Origin: Isoalcanivorax indicus
GTDB lineage: Bacteria; Pseudomonadota; Gammaproteobacteria; Pseudomonadales; Alcanivoracaceae
Direction of reading: 5' to 3'
Assembly (NCBI RefSeq): GCF_003259185.1
Contig: NZ_QGMP01000001.1
Coordinates: 1,426,001 to 1,490,000, forward strand
Length of the DNA: 64,000 nucleotides
Shown: positions 8,310 through 18,417 of the stretch, piece after piece
How positions within the stretch are numbered: the stretch's first letter is position 1
How the letters are laid out: each line of letters begins with the position of its first letter
The notes under the pieces: model-generated
Told to the model about the DNA's origin: nothing
Databases searched by the model: none
What the model saw: only the letters and a program-made list of their open reading frames with translations
Position numbers and translations under genes: made by a program

Positions 8310-10087
8310 TCAGCGTCCTTGTGCCACCAGGTATCGAGCGGCAGCCCATGGGGCGCCGGTTTGCCCGGATGGGCCAGATGTTTCCAGTAAGCAATACGGA
8401 AATGGTCGGTGTACCAGTTGGGAATCACGTAGTGCCCCCATTGCAGGGCGCGGTCCAGCGCGCGCACACGAGTCACCAGTGCATCACGGTCGGCGGCGCT
8501 GATCACCAGGTCGACCAGCGCATCAATGGCGGGGTCCTGCAGGCCGAGAAGGTTGCGCGAATCCGGCCGGTCCGCCGCGCTGGAGTGCCAGAAGTCGCGC
8601 TGCTCGTTGCCCGGAGAATTGGACTGGGGGAAGACATTCACCACCATGTCGAAATCGAAGCGGCGCAACCGCTCGATATACTGGGTGTGGTCCACGCGGC
8701 GTACTTCGGCACGCACGCCCAGGCCGCGCAGGTTATTGGCAAAGGGCAGCGATACGCGCTCCCAGGTGGCGCTGTCGATCAGGATCTCGAAACGCACCGG
8801 CTGGCCGTCGGGTGTATGCAGTTGACCGTTGCGCAGTGTATAGCCTGCTTCGCGCAACAGGGTCTGGGCACGTAACAGGTTGTCCCGCGGGCGGCCACTG
8901 CCATCGCTCTTCGGCGGGTTGTACACCGAGGTAAAGACCTCTTCCGGCAGCTTGTCACGCAGTGGCTCGAGGATCGCCAGTTCATCCTTGCCGGGCAGGC
9001 CCTCTGCGGCCAGTTCGGAGTTCTCGAAGTAGCTGCGGGTGCGACGATATTGATTGTGGAACAGGTTCTGATTGGTCCATTCGAAATCAAAGGCGTAGGC
9101 CAGTGCCTTGCGCAGCGTGCGGTCCTGGAACAGCGGGCGGCGCAGATTGTAGGTGAAGGCCTGCATGCCCGAGGGCAGGTCATGATCAAAGGTGTCCATG
9201 ATGATGTCGCCCCGGCTCAGGGCGGGACCCTGGTAGCCGTTCGCCCAGTTGGCGGCCACGTTCTCCAGGCGCAGGTCGTAACGGCCACCCTTGAAGGCTT
9301 CCAGGGCGACAGTGTCATCCAGGAAGTATTCGTAGCTGATCCGGTCAAAGTTGTGGCGGCCACGGTTGACCGGCAGGTCCTTGCCCCAGTAATCAGTGCG
9401 GCGTTCATAGACCACGCGTTTGCCGGGGTCGTGGCTGACGATCCGGTAGGGGCCGCTGCCCAGGGGCGGCTCCAGGGTGCCGCGCTCGAAATTGCGCTCT
9501 TCCCAGTAGTGTTTCGGCAGTACCTGCATCTGGCCAACGATCAAGGCCAACTCGCGGTTGTCGCCGCCACTGAAGCTGAAGCGCACCCGGTGTTTGTCCA
9601 GGGCCTCGACCTTTTCCACATCGCCGTAATAGAAGCTGTAGAAAGGCTGTCCTTTTTCCGTCAGCAGCGTGAAGGTATAGACGACATCCTCGGCAGTGAC
9701 CGGCTTGCCGTCGGCAAAACGGGCTTCCTCGCGCAGGTGATAAATGACCCAGCTGCGGTCCTCGGGCATTTCGATGCGTTCTGCCAGCAGGCCGTATTGG
9801 GTGAAAGGCTCATCGCTGCTGCTGGTGGTCAGGGTATCGTAGAGCATGCCCAGACCGGCTGCGGGGGAGCCTCGGGAGATGAAAGGGTTGAAACTGTCGT
9901 AGGTGCCGATGGTGTGTCGACGCAGGCGCCCGCCTTTGGGCGCATCCGGATTGACGTAATCAAAGTGGGCGAAGTCAGCGGGGTATTTGGGTTCACCATG
10001 CATGGCGATAGCGTGTTCGCCCGGGGCGGCACTCAGGCCATGGCTGAACAGGCCGGCCAACAGCGCCGGCAGAAGCACTCGTTTCAT
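8306..10087 (-). CDS. yejA: Extracellular solute-binding protein of the Yej transporter (copy proximal to yejB)
   Basis: 593 residues with a Sec signal peptide ([20 protein letters not shown]) and the SBP_bac_5 family fold, including [35 protein letters not shown] and [20 protein letters not shown]. It captures peptides in the periplasm for YejBEF. The ATG at 10087 is directly preceded by a GTG that could also start. It overlaps yejB by 4 bases. A second homologous binding protein lies immediately upstream at 10102-11958. The two share architecture (NPDAPKGG and NPDAPRVG near the N-terminus; [11 protein letters not shown] and WYIDHHRLAWW near the C-terminus) but have diverged clearly, suggesting different ligand ranges. 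Confidence 0.9.
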   Translation of the reverse strand: MKRVLLPALLAGLFSHGLSAAPGEHAIAMHGEPKYPADFAHFDYVNPDAPKGGRLRRHTIGTYDSFNPFISRGSPAAGLGMLYDTLTTSSSDEPFTQYGLLAERIEMPEDRSWVIYHLREEARFADGKPVTAEDVVYTFTLLTEKGQPFYSFYYGDVEKVEALDKHRVRFSFSGGDNRELALIVGQMQVLPKHYWEERNFERGTLEPPLGSGPYRIVSHDPGKRVVYERRTDYWGKDLPVNRGRHNFDRISYEYFLDDTVALEAFKGGRYDLRLENVAANWANGYQGPALSRGDIIMDTFDHDLPSGMQAFTYNLRRPLFQDRTLRKALAYAFDFEWTNQNLFHNQYRRTRSYFENSELAAEGLPGKDELAILEPLRDKLPEEVFTSVYNPPKSDGSGRPRDNLLRAQTLLREAGYTLRNGQLHTPDGQPVRFEILIDSATWERVSLPFANNLRGLGVRAEVRRVDHTQYIERLRRFDFDMVVNVFPQSNSPGNEQRDFWHSSAADRPDSRNLLGLQDPAIDALVDLVISAADRDALVTRVRALDRALQWGHYVIPNWYTDHFRIAYWKHLAHPGKPAPHGLPLDTWWHKDAE

Positions 10088-10101
10088 CACGTCTTGTCAC
10101 C

Positions 10102-11958
10102 CTAGTCTGTTTTTTTCCACCAGGTCTCGGTACCCAGTATGTAGGGCATGGGCGCATCCGGGCGACCGAACTTGTCCCACCATGCCAGCCGGTGGTGATC
10201 AATGTACCAGTGCGGCACTGAATAATGCTGCCAGAGTAGCACGCGGTCCAGTGCCTGCATGGCAGCGCGGTAATCGGCGTCAGTTTCTGCGGCCATGCTG
10301 GCGTCTATCAATGCATCCACTACCGGGTCACTGATGCGTGAATAGTTGCGGCTGCCCGCCATGTCTGCACTTGATGAATGCAGGTAGTCACGCAGTTCCG
10401 GTCCGGGATAGGCGCGCTGCGGCAACACAAAAATCGTGATGTCGTAGTCGAACCGGTCGAGGCGCTCCTTGTAACTGGCCGGGTCCAGGGGACGATAACT
10501 GGCCTGGATGCCGACGCGTTCAAGGTTGCGCAGATACGGTTCCACCACACGCGCCATACCGGGTGTCTGATAATTGAGAATTTCCAGGCGCAAAGGTTCC
10601 CCGCTGTCACGGTGTACCAGATGACGCCCCTGGATGCGGTAACCGGCCTCTTGCAGCAGCGCGATGGCCTGCTGCATGCGCTCACGGATGTTCCCCGAGC
10701 CATCACCCTGCGGGTGCTGGAAAGGTCGGGTGAAGAGTTCGGCGGGCAGGCGCTCGCGGAAGGGTTCCAGCAATGCCAGCTCGCGTCCCTGGGGCACACC
10801 GGTCGCGCTGTTGAGGCTGTTCGGGAACCAGCTCTCGGAGCGTGCATAGGCATCGTTGAAGATGGCGCGGTTGGTCCACTCGAAATCGAACAGCAGGTTC
10901 AGGGCCTCGCGCACACGGCGATCATGCAGTGGCGGGCGGCGCTGGTTGATGAAGAAGGCCTGGGTGCCCTTGGGCACACTGTGTGGAATTTCGGCCCGCT
11001 GGATACGGCCACGGCGCACGGCCGGGAAGCTGTAGGCGGTGGCCCAGTGCTTGGCCACATAGTCCAGATGCACATCGTAGCCGCCGGTCTTGAAGGCCTC
11101 GAAGCCCACCTGGGCATCGCGGTAGAAATCGAAAACCACCTCATCGAAGTTGTAGCGGCCGCGATTGACCGGCAGGTCGCGGGCCCAGTAGTCCTCGACC
11201 CGTTCAAACACGATCTGCCGTCCCGGGCGGACGCGCGCGATGCGGTAGGGGTTGCTGACCACCGGGGGCTCCAGCGTGGCGCCGAAGTCACGTTCGGCCC
11301 AGTAATGGGCGGGCAGCACGGGCAGGTCGCCAAGAGCGAGCGGCAGATCCCGGCGCCCTTCACCGGTCAGGGTGAAGCGCACCCGGTGGCTGTCCAGCAC
11401 CTCGGCCCCGGTGACGTCGCTGAGCATCAGGGCATAGCGTGGATGACCCTGTTCACGCAGCAGATCAAGGGAAAAGACAACGTCTTGTGCGGTAATCGGA
11501 GTGCCGTCGTTGAAGCGCGCTTCCTCGCGCAGGTGAAAGATCACCCAGTCGAGGCTGGCCGGGTACTCCACCGTATGGGCGATCAGCCCGTAGGCGCTGC
11601 TGGGTTCGTCACCGACCCGGTTATGGGCACCGCTGCCCATCAGCAGGGTATCGGTGGTCTCCAGAAAGCCGAACACCGAGGCCCCCGGGGTGCCGGCCAG
11701 GCTGCGGCCGGTCATGACATAAGGGTTGAGGCTGTCGAAGGTGCCGAAGCCAAACAGCTTCAGTGTGCCGACTCGGGGCGCGTCGGGATTGACGTAATCG
11801 AAGTGCTCGAAGTCAGCGCCATAACGCAGTTCCCCGAAGGGGCTGTAACCGTGGCTGCGGGTGACCGGATCCTCTTCCCGCCCGCTGGCCTGCGCGCTGA
11901 GCGCCAGCAGCCACAGCAGGGCGGGCCACAGGTGCATGGCGGGTCGCATGACAGTCAT
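10102..11958 (-). CDS. Second extracellular solute-binding protein of the Yej transporter
   Basis: 618 residues with signal peptide MRPAMHLWPALLWLLALSAQA (start at residue 4; the listed ATG adds three residues) and SBP_bac_5 family features such as [29 protein letters not shown] and HWYIDHHRLAWWDKF. AAGGAGAGAGCCGAGG precedes the start. It is separated from the next yejA gene by 14 bases and is probably in the same operon. Two tandem binding proteins in front of one permease set also occur at the syntenic Pseudomonas aeruginosa locus, as I recall it. Confidence 0.88.
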   Translation of the reverse strand: MTVMRPAMHLWPALLWLLALSAQASGREEDPVTRSHGYSPFGELRYGADFEHFDYVNPDAPRVGTLKLFGFGTFDSLNPYVMTGRSLAGTPGASVFGFLETTDTLLMGSGAHNRVGDEPSSAYGLIAHTVEYPASLDWVIFHLREEARFNDGTPITAQDVVFSLDLLREQGHPRYALMLSDVTGAEVLDSHRVRFTLTGEGRRDLPLALGDLPVLPAHYWAERDFGATLEPPVVSNPYRIARVRPGRQIVFERVEDYWARDLPVNRGRYNFDEVVFDFYRDAQVGFEAFKTGGYDVHLDYVAKHWATAYSFPAVRRGRIQRAEIPHSVPKGTQAFFINQRRPPLHDRRVREALNLLFDFEWTNRAIFNDAYARSESWFPNSLNSATGVPQGRELALLEPFRERLPAELFTRPFQHPQGDGSGNIRERMQQAIALLQEAGYRIQGRHLVHRDSGEPLRLEILNYQTPGMARVVEPYLRNLERVGIQASYRPLDPASYKERLDRFDYDITIFVLPQRAYPGPELRDYLHSSSADMAGSRNYSRISDPVVDALIDASMAAETDADYRAAMQALDRVLLWQHYSVPHWYIDHHRLAWWDKFGRPDAPMPYILGTETWWKKTD

Positions 11959-12014
11959 CCTCGGCTCTCTCCTTGTTGTCCTGCCGTGGTCATGCCGGCC
12001 TTCGGTACGCCGGA

Positions 12015-13613
12015 TCAGGGGGCGTCGCGGATGTCTACGTACAGCGTCAGTTGTTGCCCCGGTTGCAGGAAGCGATTGCGATCAATGTTGTTCCAGCTGC
12101 TGATCTGGTTTACCGACACATTGAAGCGGTTGGCGATGGCATGCAAGGAGTCCCCTCGACGCACTGCATAGTTGATACGGCGCACCATATCGGGGCGATT
12201 GCCGTTGCTGTTCGCGGCCGGCGCGGCCTCGCTGCTCCAGATGGCCAGTTCCTGACCGACACGCAGCGTGTCGCCCGGGGCCATCTGGTTCCAGGCGGCC
12301 AGCTCGCGCACGCCGACCTTGTAGTGGCGCGACAGGCCCCACAGGGTGTCGCCGTTGGTGACCCGATGGGTGATCTGCTGGCGGCCGCTGACAGCACGGT
12401 TCTGGCGTGCGTCCAGACGTGCCTCGGCACTCAGGGTGTAGCTGTCCGGGTCGCGCGCCGGGCGCGGAATGAGCAGAGTGTTGCCGGCGACGATGGTGTT
12501 GCCGCGCAGGCGGTTCACTTCGCGCAGCATCTCCGGGGTGGTCTGGTGGCGGTTGGCGATGCTGATCAGGCTGTCACCCCGGGCGATGGTGTAGCGCTCC
12601 CAGCGCATGCGCTGTTCCGGCGGCAGGCCCGCCACGCGCTCACGGAAGGCTTCAGCCCGGTCGGCCGGCACCAGCAGCCGGTGCGGGCCGTTCGGTGAAG
12701 TGGCCCAGCGGTTATAGGCCGGGTTCAGCATGTAGATTTCTTCCAGTGACACCTCGGCCATCTCTGCGGCCTGGGCCAGGTCCATCTGGCCGCCGATATC
12801 CACGGCTTCGAAGTAGGGCGTGTCGGGGATGGCCTGCAAGGTCACACCGTACGCTTCCGGATCGCGCACGATCTGGGCCAATGCCAGCAGTTTCGGTACA
12901 TAGGCCATGGTTTCGGCGGGCAGGCGCAGGTTCCAGTAGTCGGTGGGGCGGCCGGCATTGCGATTGCGGGTAATGGCGCGGTTCACGTTGCCGCCACCGG
13001 CGTTGTACGACGCCAGCGCCAGCAGCCAGTCACCGCCAAAGCGGTTGGACAACTGCTGCAGGTAGGTCAGCGCGGCGTCGGTGGAATCGATGATGTCGCG
13101 ACGGCCATCGGACCACCAGTCCTGGTCCAGGCCGAAGTGACGGCCAGTGGAGGGGATGAACTGCCAGGGACCGGAAGCGCGGCCATGGGAGTAGGCAAAC
13201 GGATCAAAGGCGCTCTCGACGATGGGCAGCAGTGCCATTTCCATCGGAATGTTGCGGGCCTCGGCTTCCTCGACGATATGGTGCAGATAGCGCTCGGCGC
13301 GGGTGGCGACCCGGTCGAGGTAGCCCTGATGGCGGGCATACCAGTTGCGCTGGGCGGTGATCCGGTCGTTGTCCACGTCCAGATCCAGGCTGAAGCCGGC
13401 GCGGACCCGGTCCCACAGGTCGGCATCGCTCTTCGGGGTGGCTTCCGGATCGGGGTCAGGATGGCCGCTGAGCACCACCGGGTCAGGGGACAGCTCAGTG
13501 GCCGCCGGCATGGGATCCAGATCGTCAATGGCCGGTCGCAGGCTGCAACCGGTCGTGCTTGTCGTGATAACCCCGAGGCCAACAAGGCCCAGCATCAGAA
13601 GTGTGTATCGCAT
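12015..13613 (-). CDS. mltD: Membrane-bound lytic murein transglycosylase D
   Basis: 532 residues. The N-terminal lipoprotein signal has a lipobox-like TTGC at C23. The goose-type lysozyme SLT domain (about 125-225) contains the catalytic Glu133 in LPIVESAFDP and the motifs GPWQFIPSTGRHFGL and LASYNAGGGNVNRAI. Three LysM peptidoglycan-binding modules follow at about 340-383, 415-458 and 480-526. It cleaves the MurNAc-GlcNAc bond to form 1,6-anhydro ends at the outer-membrane side of the wall. It lies between gloB and the Yej operon on the same strand, as in Pseudomonas. Confidence 0.94.
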   Translation of the reverse strand: MRYTLLMLGLVGLGVITTSTTGCSLRPAIDDLDPMPAATELSPDPVVLSGHPDPDPEATPKSDADLWDRVRAGFSLDLDVDNDRITAQRNWYARHQGYLDRVATRAERYLHHIVEEAEARNIPMEMALLPIVESAFDPFAYSHGRASGPWQFIPSTGRHFGLDQDWWSDGRRDIIDSTDAALTYLQQLSNRFGGDWLLALASYNAGGGNVNRAITRNRNAGRPTDYWNLRLPAETMAYVPKLLALAQIVRDPEAYGVTLQAIPDTPYFEAVDIGGQMDLAQAAEMAEVSLEEIYMLNPAYNRWATSPNGPHRLLVPADRAEAFRERVAGLPPEQRMRWERYTIARGDSLISIANRHQTTPEMLREVNRLRGNTIVAGNTLLIPRPARDPDSYTLSAEARLDARQNRAVSGRQQITHRVTNGDTLWGLSRHYKVGVRELAAWNQMAPGDTLRVGQELAIWSSEAAPAANSNGNRPDMVRRINYAVRRGDSLHAIANRFNVSVNQISSWNNIDRNRFLQPGQQLTLYVDIRDAP

Positions 13614-13750
13614 TGTAAGGCAGGACTCCGCAGGCCCCGGATGGTCGGGGCGCGTCTATGGTTGTTATGACCGATGCAACTCGGATGCCACATTCTATGT
13701 AGCGGTTGCTTACCCGGGCAAGCCGGGCTGCGGTCGGTTCACGCCGTGCA

Positions 13751-14548
13751 TCAGAACTGGTCTTTCCACTGACGCAACTGGGCAAATACTGCCGTATCAC
13801 CGTCCAGAGCGTGTCCGGCCCGGCGCGTGGCTGCCGCCTGCAGCGCGGGTTCGCCCACGCGCAGGAACGGGTTGCTGCGACGCTCGTCGGCCAGGGTCAC
13901 TGGCAGGGTGACGTCGCCCGCTTCGCGCTTGTGGACCATGTCCGCGAGCCGTTGGTTCACGGCTTCATCGTCAGGCGTCACCGCCTGGGCAAAACGCAGG
14001 TTCGAGACCGTATATTCATGGGCGCAGCAGACCCGCGTATCGTCAGGCAGGGCGGCCAGACGCTGCAGCGACGCATGCATCTGCGCCGGCGTGCCCTCAA
14101 ACAGCCGCCCGCAGCCTGCGGCAAACAGGGTGTCGCCGCAAAACAGCACGGGTTGGCCTGTGTCGGCGGTATAGAAGGCGATATGGCCCAGCGTGTGACC
14201 GGGCACATGCAGCACCTGGAAGTGCAGCGCCGGTGCGCTCAGCGTCACCGTGTTGCCATCCTCCAGCGCGTGAGTGCGGCCGGGAATGGTCTCGCTGGCC
14301 GGGCCATACACCGGGACCTCGCCGTCCCCGCGCTCGCGCGCGGCGTCCAGCAGGGCGTGAATGCCGCCCACATGGTCCGGGTGGTGGTGGGTAATCAGCA
14401 GGGCACGCAGCGCAAGCCCCCGGTCGGTCAGGTAATCGATCACCGGGGCGGCATCGCCGGGATCGACCACCAGAGCCTGGCCCTGAGCGTCGGCGAGCAC
14501 CCAGATGTAATTATCAGCAAATGCGGGTACAGGATGTAGTGTCAGCAT
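13751..14548 (-). CDS. gloB: Hydroxyacylglutathione hydrolase (glyoxalase II)
   Basis: 265 residues of the metallo-beta-lactamase fold. The metal-binding motif THHHPDHVGG begins at residue 53, and further ligands lie in HVPGHTLGHIAFY and in CAHEYTVSNLRFA. It hydrolyses S-lactoylglutathione to lactate and glutathione in methylglyoxal detoxification. The N-terminus LHPVPAFADNYIWVL is typical of GloB. It is transcribed divergently from the methyltransferase at 14631, with about 80 bases between the starts. The gloB-yafS-rnhA-dnaQ arrangement is conserved in gammaproteobacteria. Confidence 0.95.
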   Translation of the reverse strand: MLTLHPVPAFADNYIWVLADAQGQALVVDPGDAAPVIDYLTDRGLALRALLITHHHPDHVGGIHALLDAARERGDGEVPVYGPASETIPGRTHALEDGNTVTLSAPALHFQVLHVPGHTLGHIAFYTADTGQPVLFCGDTLFAAGCGRLFEGTPAQMHASLQRLAALPDDTRVCCAHEYTVSNLRFAQAVTPDDEAVNQRLADMVHKREAGDVTLPVTLADERRSNPFLRVGEPALQAAATRRAGHALDGDTAVFAQLRQWKDQF

Positions 14549-14630
14549 GCCGCCATGGTAGGGAAGCGCTGACGGCGACGCCAGTGGTGAGCTGCGGTAG
14601 ACTGTGAGTCAGAACTGGCAGGAGGTGGTC

Positions 14631-15413
14631 ATGGGCATTCCCCGACTCATTCGCACACCCTTCCGGAGGCACCCGCCGGATACGGGCGCGGCCTTCGAGC
14701 GCTGGCTGCAGAGCCCGCTCGGCGAGCGTTTGCTGGCCGCCGAGCGGGCTGTGCTGGCGGACGTCCTGCCGCGCTTGCCGGGTGTGCGCGCCCTGCAATG
14801 TACCGTCGGCGCGCCGCAGCCGTTGCTGGATGAGAGCGTGGCGCCGCTGCACTGGTCTCTGGGGCGCCACGGTGCGGTGGATGTCCGCGCGCGGCCCGCG
14901 CAGTTGCCGCTGCAGCGCAACAGCCTGGATCTGGTCCTGTTGCACCACAGCCTGGATTTTGAAGATGATCCCCATCTCTTGCTGGGCGAGGCGGCGCGCG
15001 TACTGCAACCCGGTGGGGCACTGGTGGTGGTTGGCTTCCAGCCGCTCAGCCTGTGGGGCCTGACCCGGCTGCTGCGCCTGACATCGGCCAGGGTGCCGTG
15101 GATTGCCCGTTTCATCCGCCCGCACCGGGTCAGTGACTGGCTGCATGTACTGGCCTGCGAGGTGGAAGGCTTCGAAAGCAGCCTGCATGGCTGGCCCCGG
15201 GTGCCGCGTCGGCCAGAGCGGCGCAGCTGGCTGGAGCGCCTGGGCGGGCGCTTCTGGACACAGCACGGCGCGTTTTATGTACTGGTGGCACGCAAGCGGG
15301 CGGCAATGATGCGGCCGCTGCGGCCACGCTTTGCGCTGCCGCAGGCAGCGCCAAACGTGATCCCGGTGTCCATGGCGCGTTGGCAGCAGCGCACCAGCAC
15401 CGAGCAGGATTAA
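14631..15413 (+). CDS. yafS: Class I SAM-dependent methyltransferase, YafS-like
   Basis: 260 residues with a Methyltransf_11-type core: [20 protein letters not shown] is the characteristic segment around strand 5, preceded by [16 protein letters not shown]. The glycine-rich SAM loop is weak, as in other YafS proteins. The ATG at 14631 is chosen because AGGAGG (14620-14625) stands 5 bases before it; a GTG 27 bases upstream lacks such a site. The substrate is not known to me; position between gloB and rnhA is the main reason for the name. Confidence 0.8.
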   Translation: MGIPRLIRTPFRRHPPDTGAAFERWLQSPLGERLLAAERAVLADVLPRLPGVRALQCTVGAPQPLLDESVAPLHWSLGRHGAVDVRARPAQLPLQRNSLDLVLLHHSLDFEDDPHLLLGEAARVLQPGGALVVVGFQPLSLWGLTRLLRLTSARVPWIARFIRPHRVSDWLHVLACEVEGFESSLHGWPRVPRRPERRSWLERLGGRFWTQHGAFYVLVARKRAAMMRPLRPRFALPQAAPNVIPVSMARWQQRTSTEQD

Positions 15414-15429
15414 GAACGGAGTCGCAGTA

Positions 15430-15882
15430 TTGAAACAGGTTGAGATCTATACCGACGGCGCCTGCCGCGGTAATCCGGGCCCCGGCGGCTGGGGCGCGGT
15501 GCTGCGTCGCGGTACGGTGGAAAAGGAGCTGTATGGCGGTGTACCGCAAACCACCAATAACCAGATGGAACTGATGGCGGTGATTCGTGCGCTCGAGGCG
15601 CTGAAGGAGCCCTGCGAGGTTACCCTGTACACCGATTCGAAGTATGTGATTGATGGCATCACCCAATGGATCCACGGGTGGAAGCGCAATGGCTGGCGAA
15701 CCGCCAGCAAGCAGCCGGTCAAGAACGGCGAGATCTGGCAGCAACTGGACAAGGCCACGGCCCGCCACACCATCCAGTGGAAATGGGTCAAGGGCCACAG
15801 TGGTCACCCGGAGAACGAACGCGCCGACCAGCTGGCCAACCGGGGTATTGATGAATTGCAGCAGGGAACCCTGACGTCATGA
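15430..15882 (+). CDS. rnhA: Ribonuclease HI
   Basis: 150 residues. It cleaves RNA in RNA-DNA hybrids. Catalytic acids are D9 ([16 protein letters not shown]), E47 (NNQMELMA), D69 (YTDSKY) and D133 (NERADQLAN), with H123 in KGHSGH. The start is a TTG at 15430 with GGAG about 8 bases upstream; no ATG or GTG gives a normal N-terminus. It overlaps dnaQ by 4 bases (ATGA), the usual rnhA-dnaQ coupling on one strand. Confidence 0.97.
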   Translation: MKQVEIYTDGACRGNPGPGGWGAVLRRGTVEKELYGGVPQTTNNQMELMAVIRALEALKEPCEVTLYTDSKYVIDGITQWIHGWKRNGWRTASKQPVKNGEIWQQLDKATARHTIQWKWVKGHSGHPENERADQLANRGIDELQQGTLTS

Positions 15883-16607
15883 CCAGACAGATCGTACTGG
15901 ATACCGAAACCACTGGCCTGGAGCCCTCCGAAGGCCACCGGATCATCGAGATCGGTTGCGTGGAGATGGTTGGCCGGCGCCTCACCGGCAACGACTGCCA
16001 TCTGTACATCAATCCCGAGCGCGATATCGATGACGGGGCGCTGGAAGTGCACGGCATTACCCGCGAGTTTCTGGCTGACAAGCCCACCTTCCGCGAGGTG
16101 GCAGATGAATTTCTGGCTTATATCGACGGCGCGGAGCTGGTGATCCACAACGCAGCCTTTGATATCGGCTTCCTGAACCATGAACTGCGCCTGCTGGGCG
16201 CAGGGAACGGGCGTATCGAAGACCGCTGCACGGTGCTGGATACGCTGGCGCTGGCGCGCAACAAGCACCCGGGCCAGAAAAACAACCTGGATGCGCTGTG
16301 TCGTCGCTATGGCATCGACAATTCGCACCGCGAATTGCACGGCGCCCTGCTGGATGCGCAGATCCTGGCCGATGTCTACCTGATCATGACCGGGGGGCAG
16401 ACACGCCTGTCCCTGGGGGGCAGTGACGCGGCGGCAGGCGGGGAGGCGCAGGCGGAGGTGATCCGGCGCTTGCCCGCCGGGCGCCCGGCGCTGACGGTGG
16501 TGCGTGCCAGCGACGCAGAACGGGCTGCCCACGATGCCAAACTGGCGGCGCTCGGCAAGGCCTGCGAAGAGGGCGCGCTCTGGACCCGGCAGCCGCCGGG
16601 CCAGTGA
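15879..16607 (+). CDS. dnaQ: DNA polymerase III epsilon subunit (3'-5' proofreading exonuclease)
   Basis: 242 residues of the DEDDh exonuclease family. Exo I is [11 protein letters not shown] (D8, E10), Exo II is [16 protein letters not shown], and Exo III is [17 protein letters not shown]. The C-terminal tail is expected to bind the polymerase alpha subunit. The start overlaps the rnhA stop by 4 bases. Confidence 0.97.
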   Translation: MTRQIVLDTETTGLEPSEGHRIIEIGCVEMVGRRLTGNDCHLYINPERDIDDGALEVHGITREFLADKPTFREVADEFLAYIDGAELVIHNAAFDIGFLNHELRLLGAGNGRIEDRCTVLDTLALARNKHPGQKNNLDALCRRYGIDNSHRELHGALLDAQILADVYLIMTGGQTRLSLGGSDAAAGGEAQAEVIRRLPAGRPALTVVRASDAERAAHDAKLAALGKACEEGALWTRQPPGQ

Positions 16608-16716
16608 GGATCAGGCATGTGTGCCGGTTAACAAATTATCGCCAATTCAGTTGCTTAGGCGCTAAAGTTGACGCATTGTTGGAACCATAACAATTTCAAG
16701 GGGTGACGGAGAGTCC

Positions 16717-18417
16717 ATGGTTGCTATTACCAACACCACCTCTCTCACGTTTCTGAAGGATGAGCTGGATGCTACGCTGGGGCAGGCCGAGGCTGCGCTG
16801 GAGGCGTTTTCCGAAGACGTCACGCGCACCCGGGAGCTGGGTGTCTGTGTAGAAGCCTTCCACCAGGTACGCGGTATCTGCCAGATGCTGGAGTTGTCAG
16901 CCGCTGCGCTGATGGCGGAAGAGATGGAACTGGTGGCCGAGGACATCCCCCGCAATGCCGCCCGGCGCGAGGCGCAGATGGCGGCGCTGGGCAATGCCAT
17001 CGTGCTGATCGGACGCTATCTCGAGTACGTACAGCTCAAGAACCAGACCTTGCCGGAGCTGTTGATCGGCGGGATCAACGAGTTGCGCCGGGCATCGGGC
17101 AAACCCCTGATTCACGAGAGCCATTTCTTCCGCGTTGATGTATCGCGCGAGCGGGTACCTCCGGCCTTGCCCAACAAGAGCGCCCGCGCAGAGGTGTCGC
17201 GTTTGTGCCGGCGTTTGCGGCACATGTATCAGGTCGGCCTGCTCGGTGTACTGCGGGGCGACAACAAGGTCAGCCTGAAACTGGCCGGGCGCGCCCTGGG
17301 GCGTATCGACCGGCTGTGCGGCAATGCGCCGGTCAGCCGTTTGTGGTGGGTGGCCCGGGGCGCCGTGGAAGCCATGCTCAGCGACGGCATGATCATGACG
17401 CCGGCGCGCAAGGCGCTGCTTTCCCAGTATGACCGGCAGATCAAGCGTCTGGTGTATGAGGGCGAGCAGGCCCTGGATGCCGATATTCCGCTGCTGTTGA
17501 TCAAGGAAAGTGTCTATGTGGTCTCCCTGTGCAGTCATTCCGACGGGGTGATCGGAGAGATCAAGCGTGCCTTCGATGTGAAACCGGCCATGACCGACGC
17601 GGTGCTTCAGGAAGAGCTGGCGCTGATGAGCGGCGCCAGCGGTTCGGTCATCCGCACCGTCGCGGTGGCTCTCAAGGAAGAGCTGCGGGATATCCAGACA
17701 ACGCTGGATATGGCGGCCCAGGGCGCCGCCGACACCAACTACGATGAACTCAGCGACACGCTGCTGCGGCTGTCCGGTTCGCTGGTGATGGTGGGGCAGA
17801 CCAGTGAGGCCGATCTGATGCGCAAGCGTGCTGCAGAGGTGCGACGCTGGCGGCCGGAGTCCCTGGATCTGGAAGGTATGGCGTTCCAGGGGCTGGTGGA
17901 TGACCTGCTGACCGTGGAAAACGCCGTGGCCACCCTGGAGCGCAAGTTTGCCCCGGCGGACGATATCAACCGCGAAGTGCGTAACAGCCGCATCTCCCTT
18001 TATCAGTTGGATGAAGCACGCATGACGGTAGTGGCGGAATGCCGCGCCGGGGTATCGCTGACCAAGCGTTCCCTGAGCAGCTATATCGACAGCGGCGGTG
18101 ATCGCATGCATCTGAGCAATGTGCCGGCGGTGCTGGGTGGGGTGGCCGGTGGGCTGACATTCCTTGAGCTCGCCCGGGCCAAGGCCATCGTGGAGGGCTG
18201 CCGCACCTATATCGAAGGCAGTCTGCTGGCCGAGAGCAGCAGTGTGCCTGCGCGCGAGCAGATGGAGACCCTGGCCGATGCGATCAGTAGCATCGACTAC
18301 TATCTGGAGAGCATCGAAGAGTACAAGCCGATCGGTGACGCCGTGCTGGATGTGGCCGATGAGAGCCTGGCCGAACTCGGCGTGCCGGTACGGCGGCCGG
18401 TGGCGGAAACGGCCTGA
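16717..18417 (+). CDS. fimL: FimL-like scaffold protein related to the N-terminus of ChpA
   Basis: 566 residues, all-helical and without membrane segments. The N-terminus (ATLGQAEAALEAFSED, VEAFHQVRGICQMLEL, AALMAEEMELVAED) matches the HPt-like repeats of the N-terminal region of ChpA/PilL, but no CheA kinase, P2 or CheW domain follows. This is the architecture and length of Pseudomonas aeruginosa FimL, which also sits between dnaQ and nudC. There FimL promotes twitching motility and cAMP/Vfr signalling through the Pil-Chp system. The first module keeps an HxxxG element (H49 in FHQVRG). The stop overlaps the nudC start by one base. A TTGACG at 16668-16673 may be a -35 element; I see no convincing -10. 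Confidence 0.85.
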   Translation: MVAITNTTSLTFLKDELDATLGQAEAALEAFSEDVTRTRELGVCVEAFHQVRGICQMLELSAAALMAEEMELVAEDIPRNAARREAQMAALGNAIVLIGRYLEYVQLKNQTLPELLIGGINELRRASGKPLIHESHFFRVDVSRERVPPALPNKSARAEVSRLCRRLRHMYQVGLLGVLRGDNKVSLKLAGRALGRIDRLCGNAPVSRLWWVARGAVEAMLSDGMIMTPARKALLSQYDRQIKRLVYEGEQALDADIPLLLIKESVYVVSLCSHSDGVIGEIKRAFDVKPAMTDAVLQEELALMSGASGSVIRTVAVALKEELRDIQTTLDMAAQGAADTNYDELSDTLLRLSGSLVMVGQTSEADLMRKRAAEVRRWRPESLDLEGMAFQGLVDDLLTVENAVATLERKFAPADDINREVRNSRISLYQLDEARMTVVAECRAGVSLTKRSLSSYIDSGGDRMHLSNVPAVLGGVAGGLTFLELARAKAIVEGCRTYIEGSLLAESSSVPAREQMETLADAISSIDYYLESIEEYKPIGDAVLDVADESLAELGVPVRRPVAETA

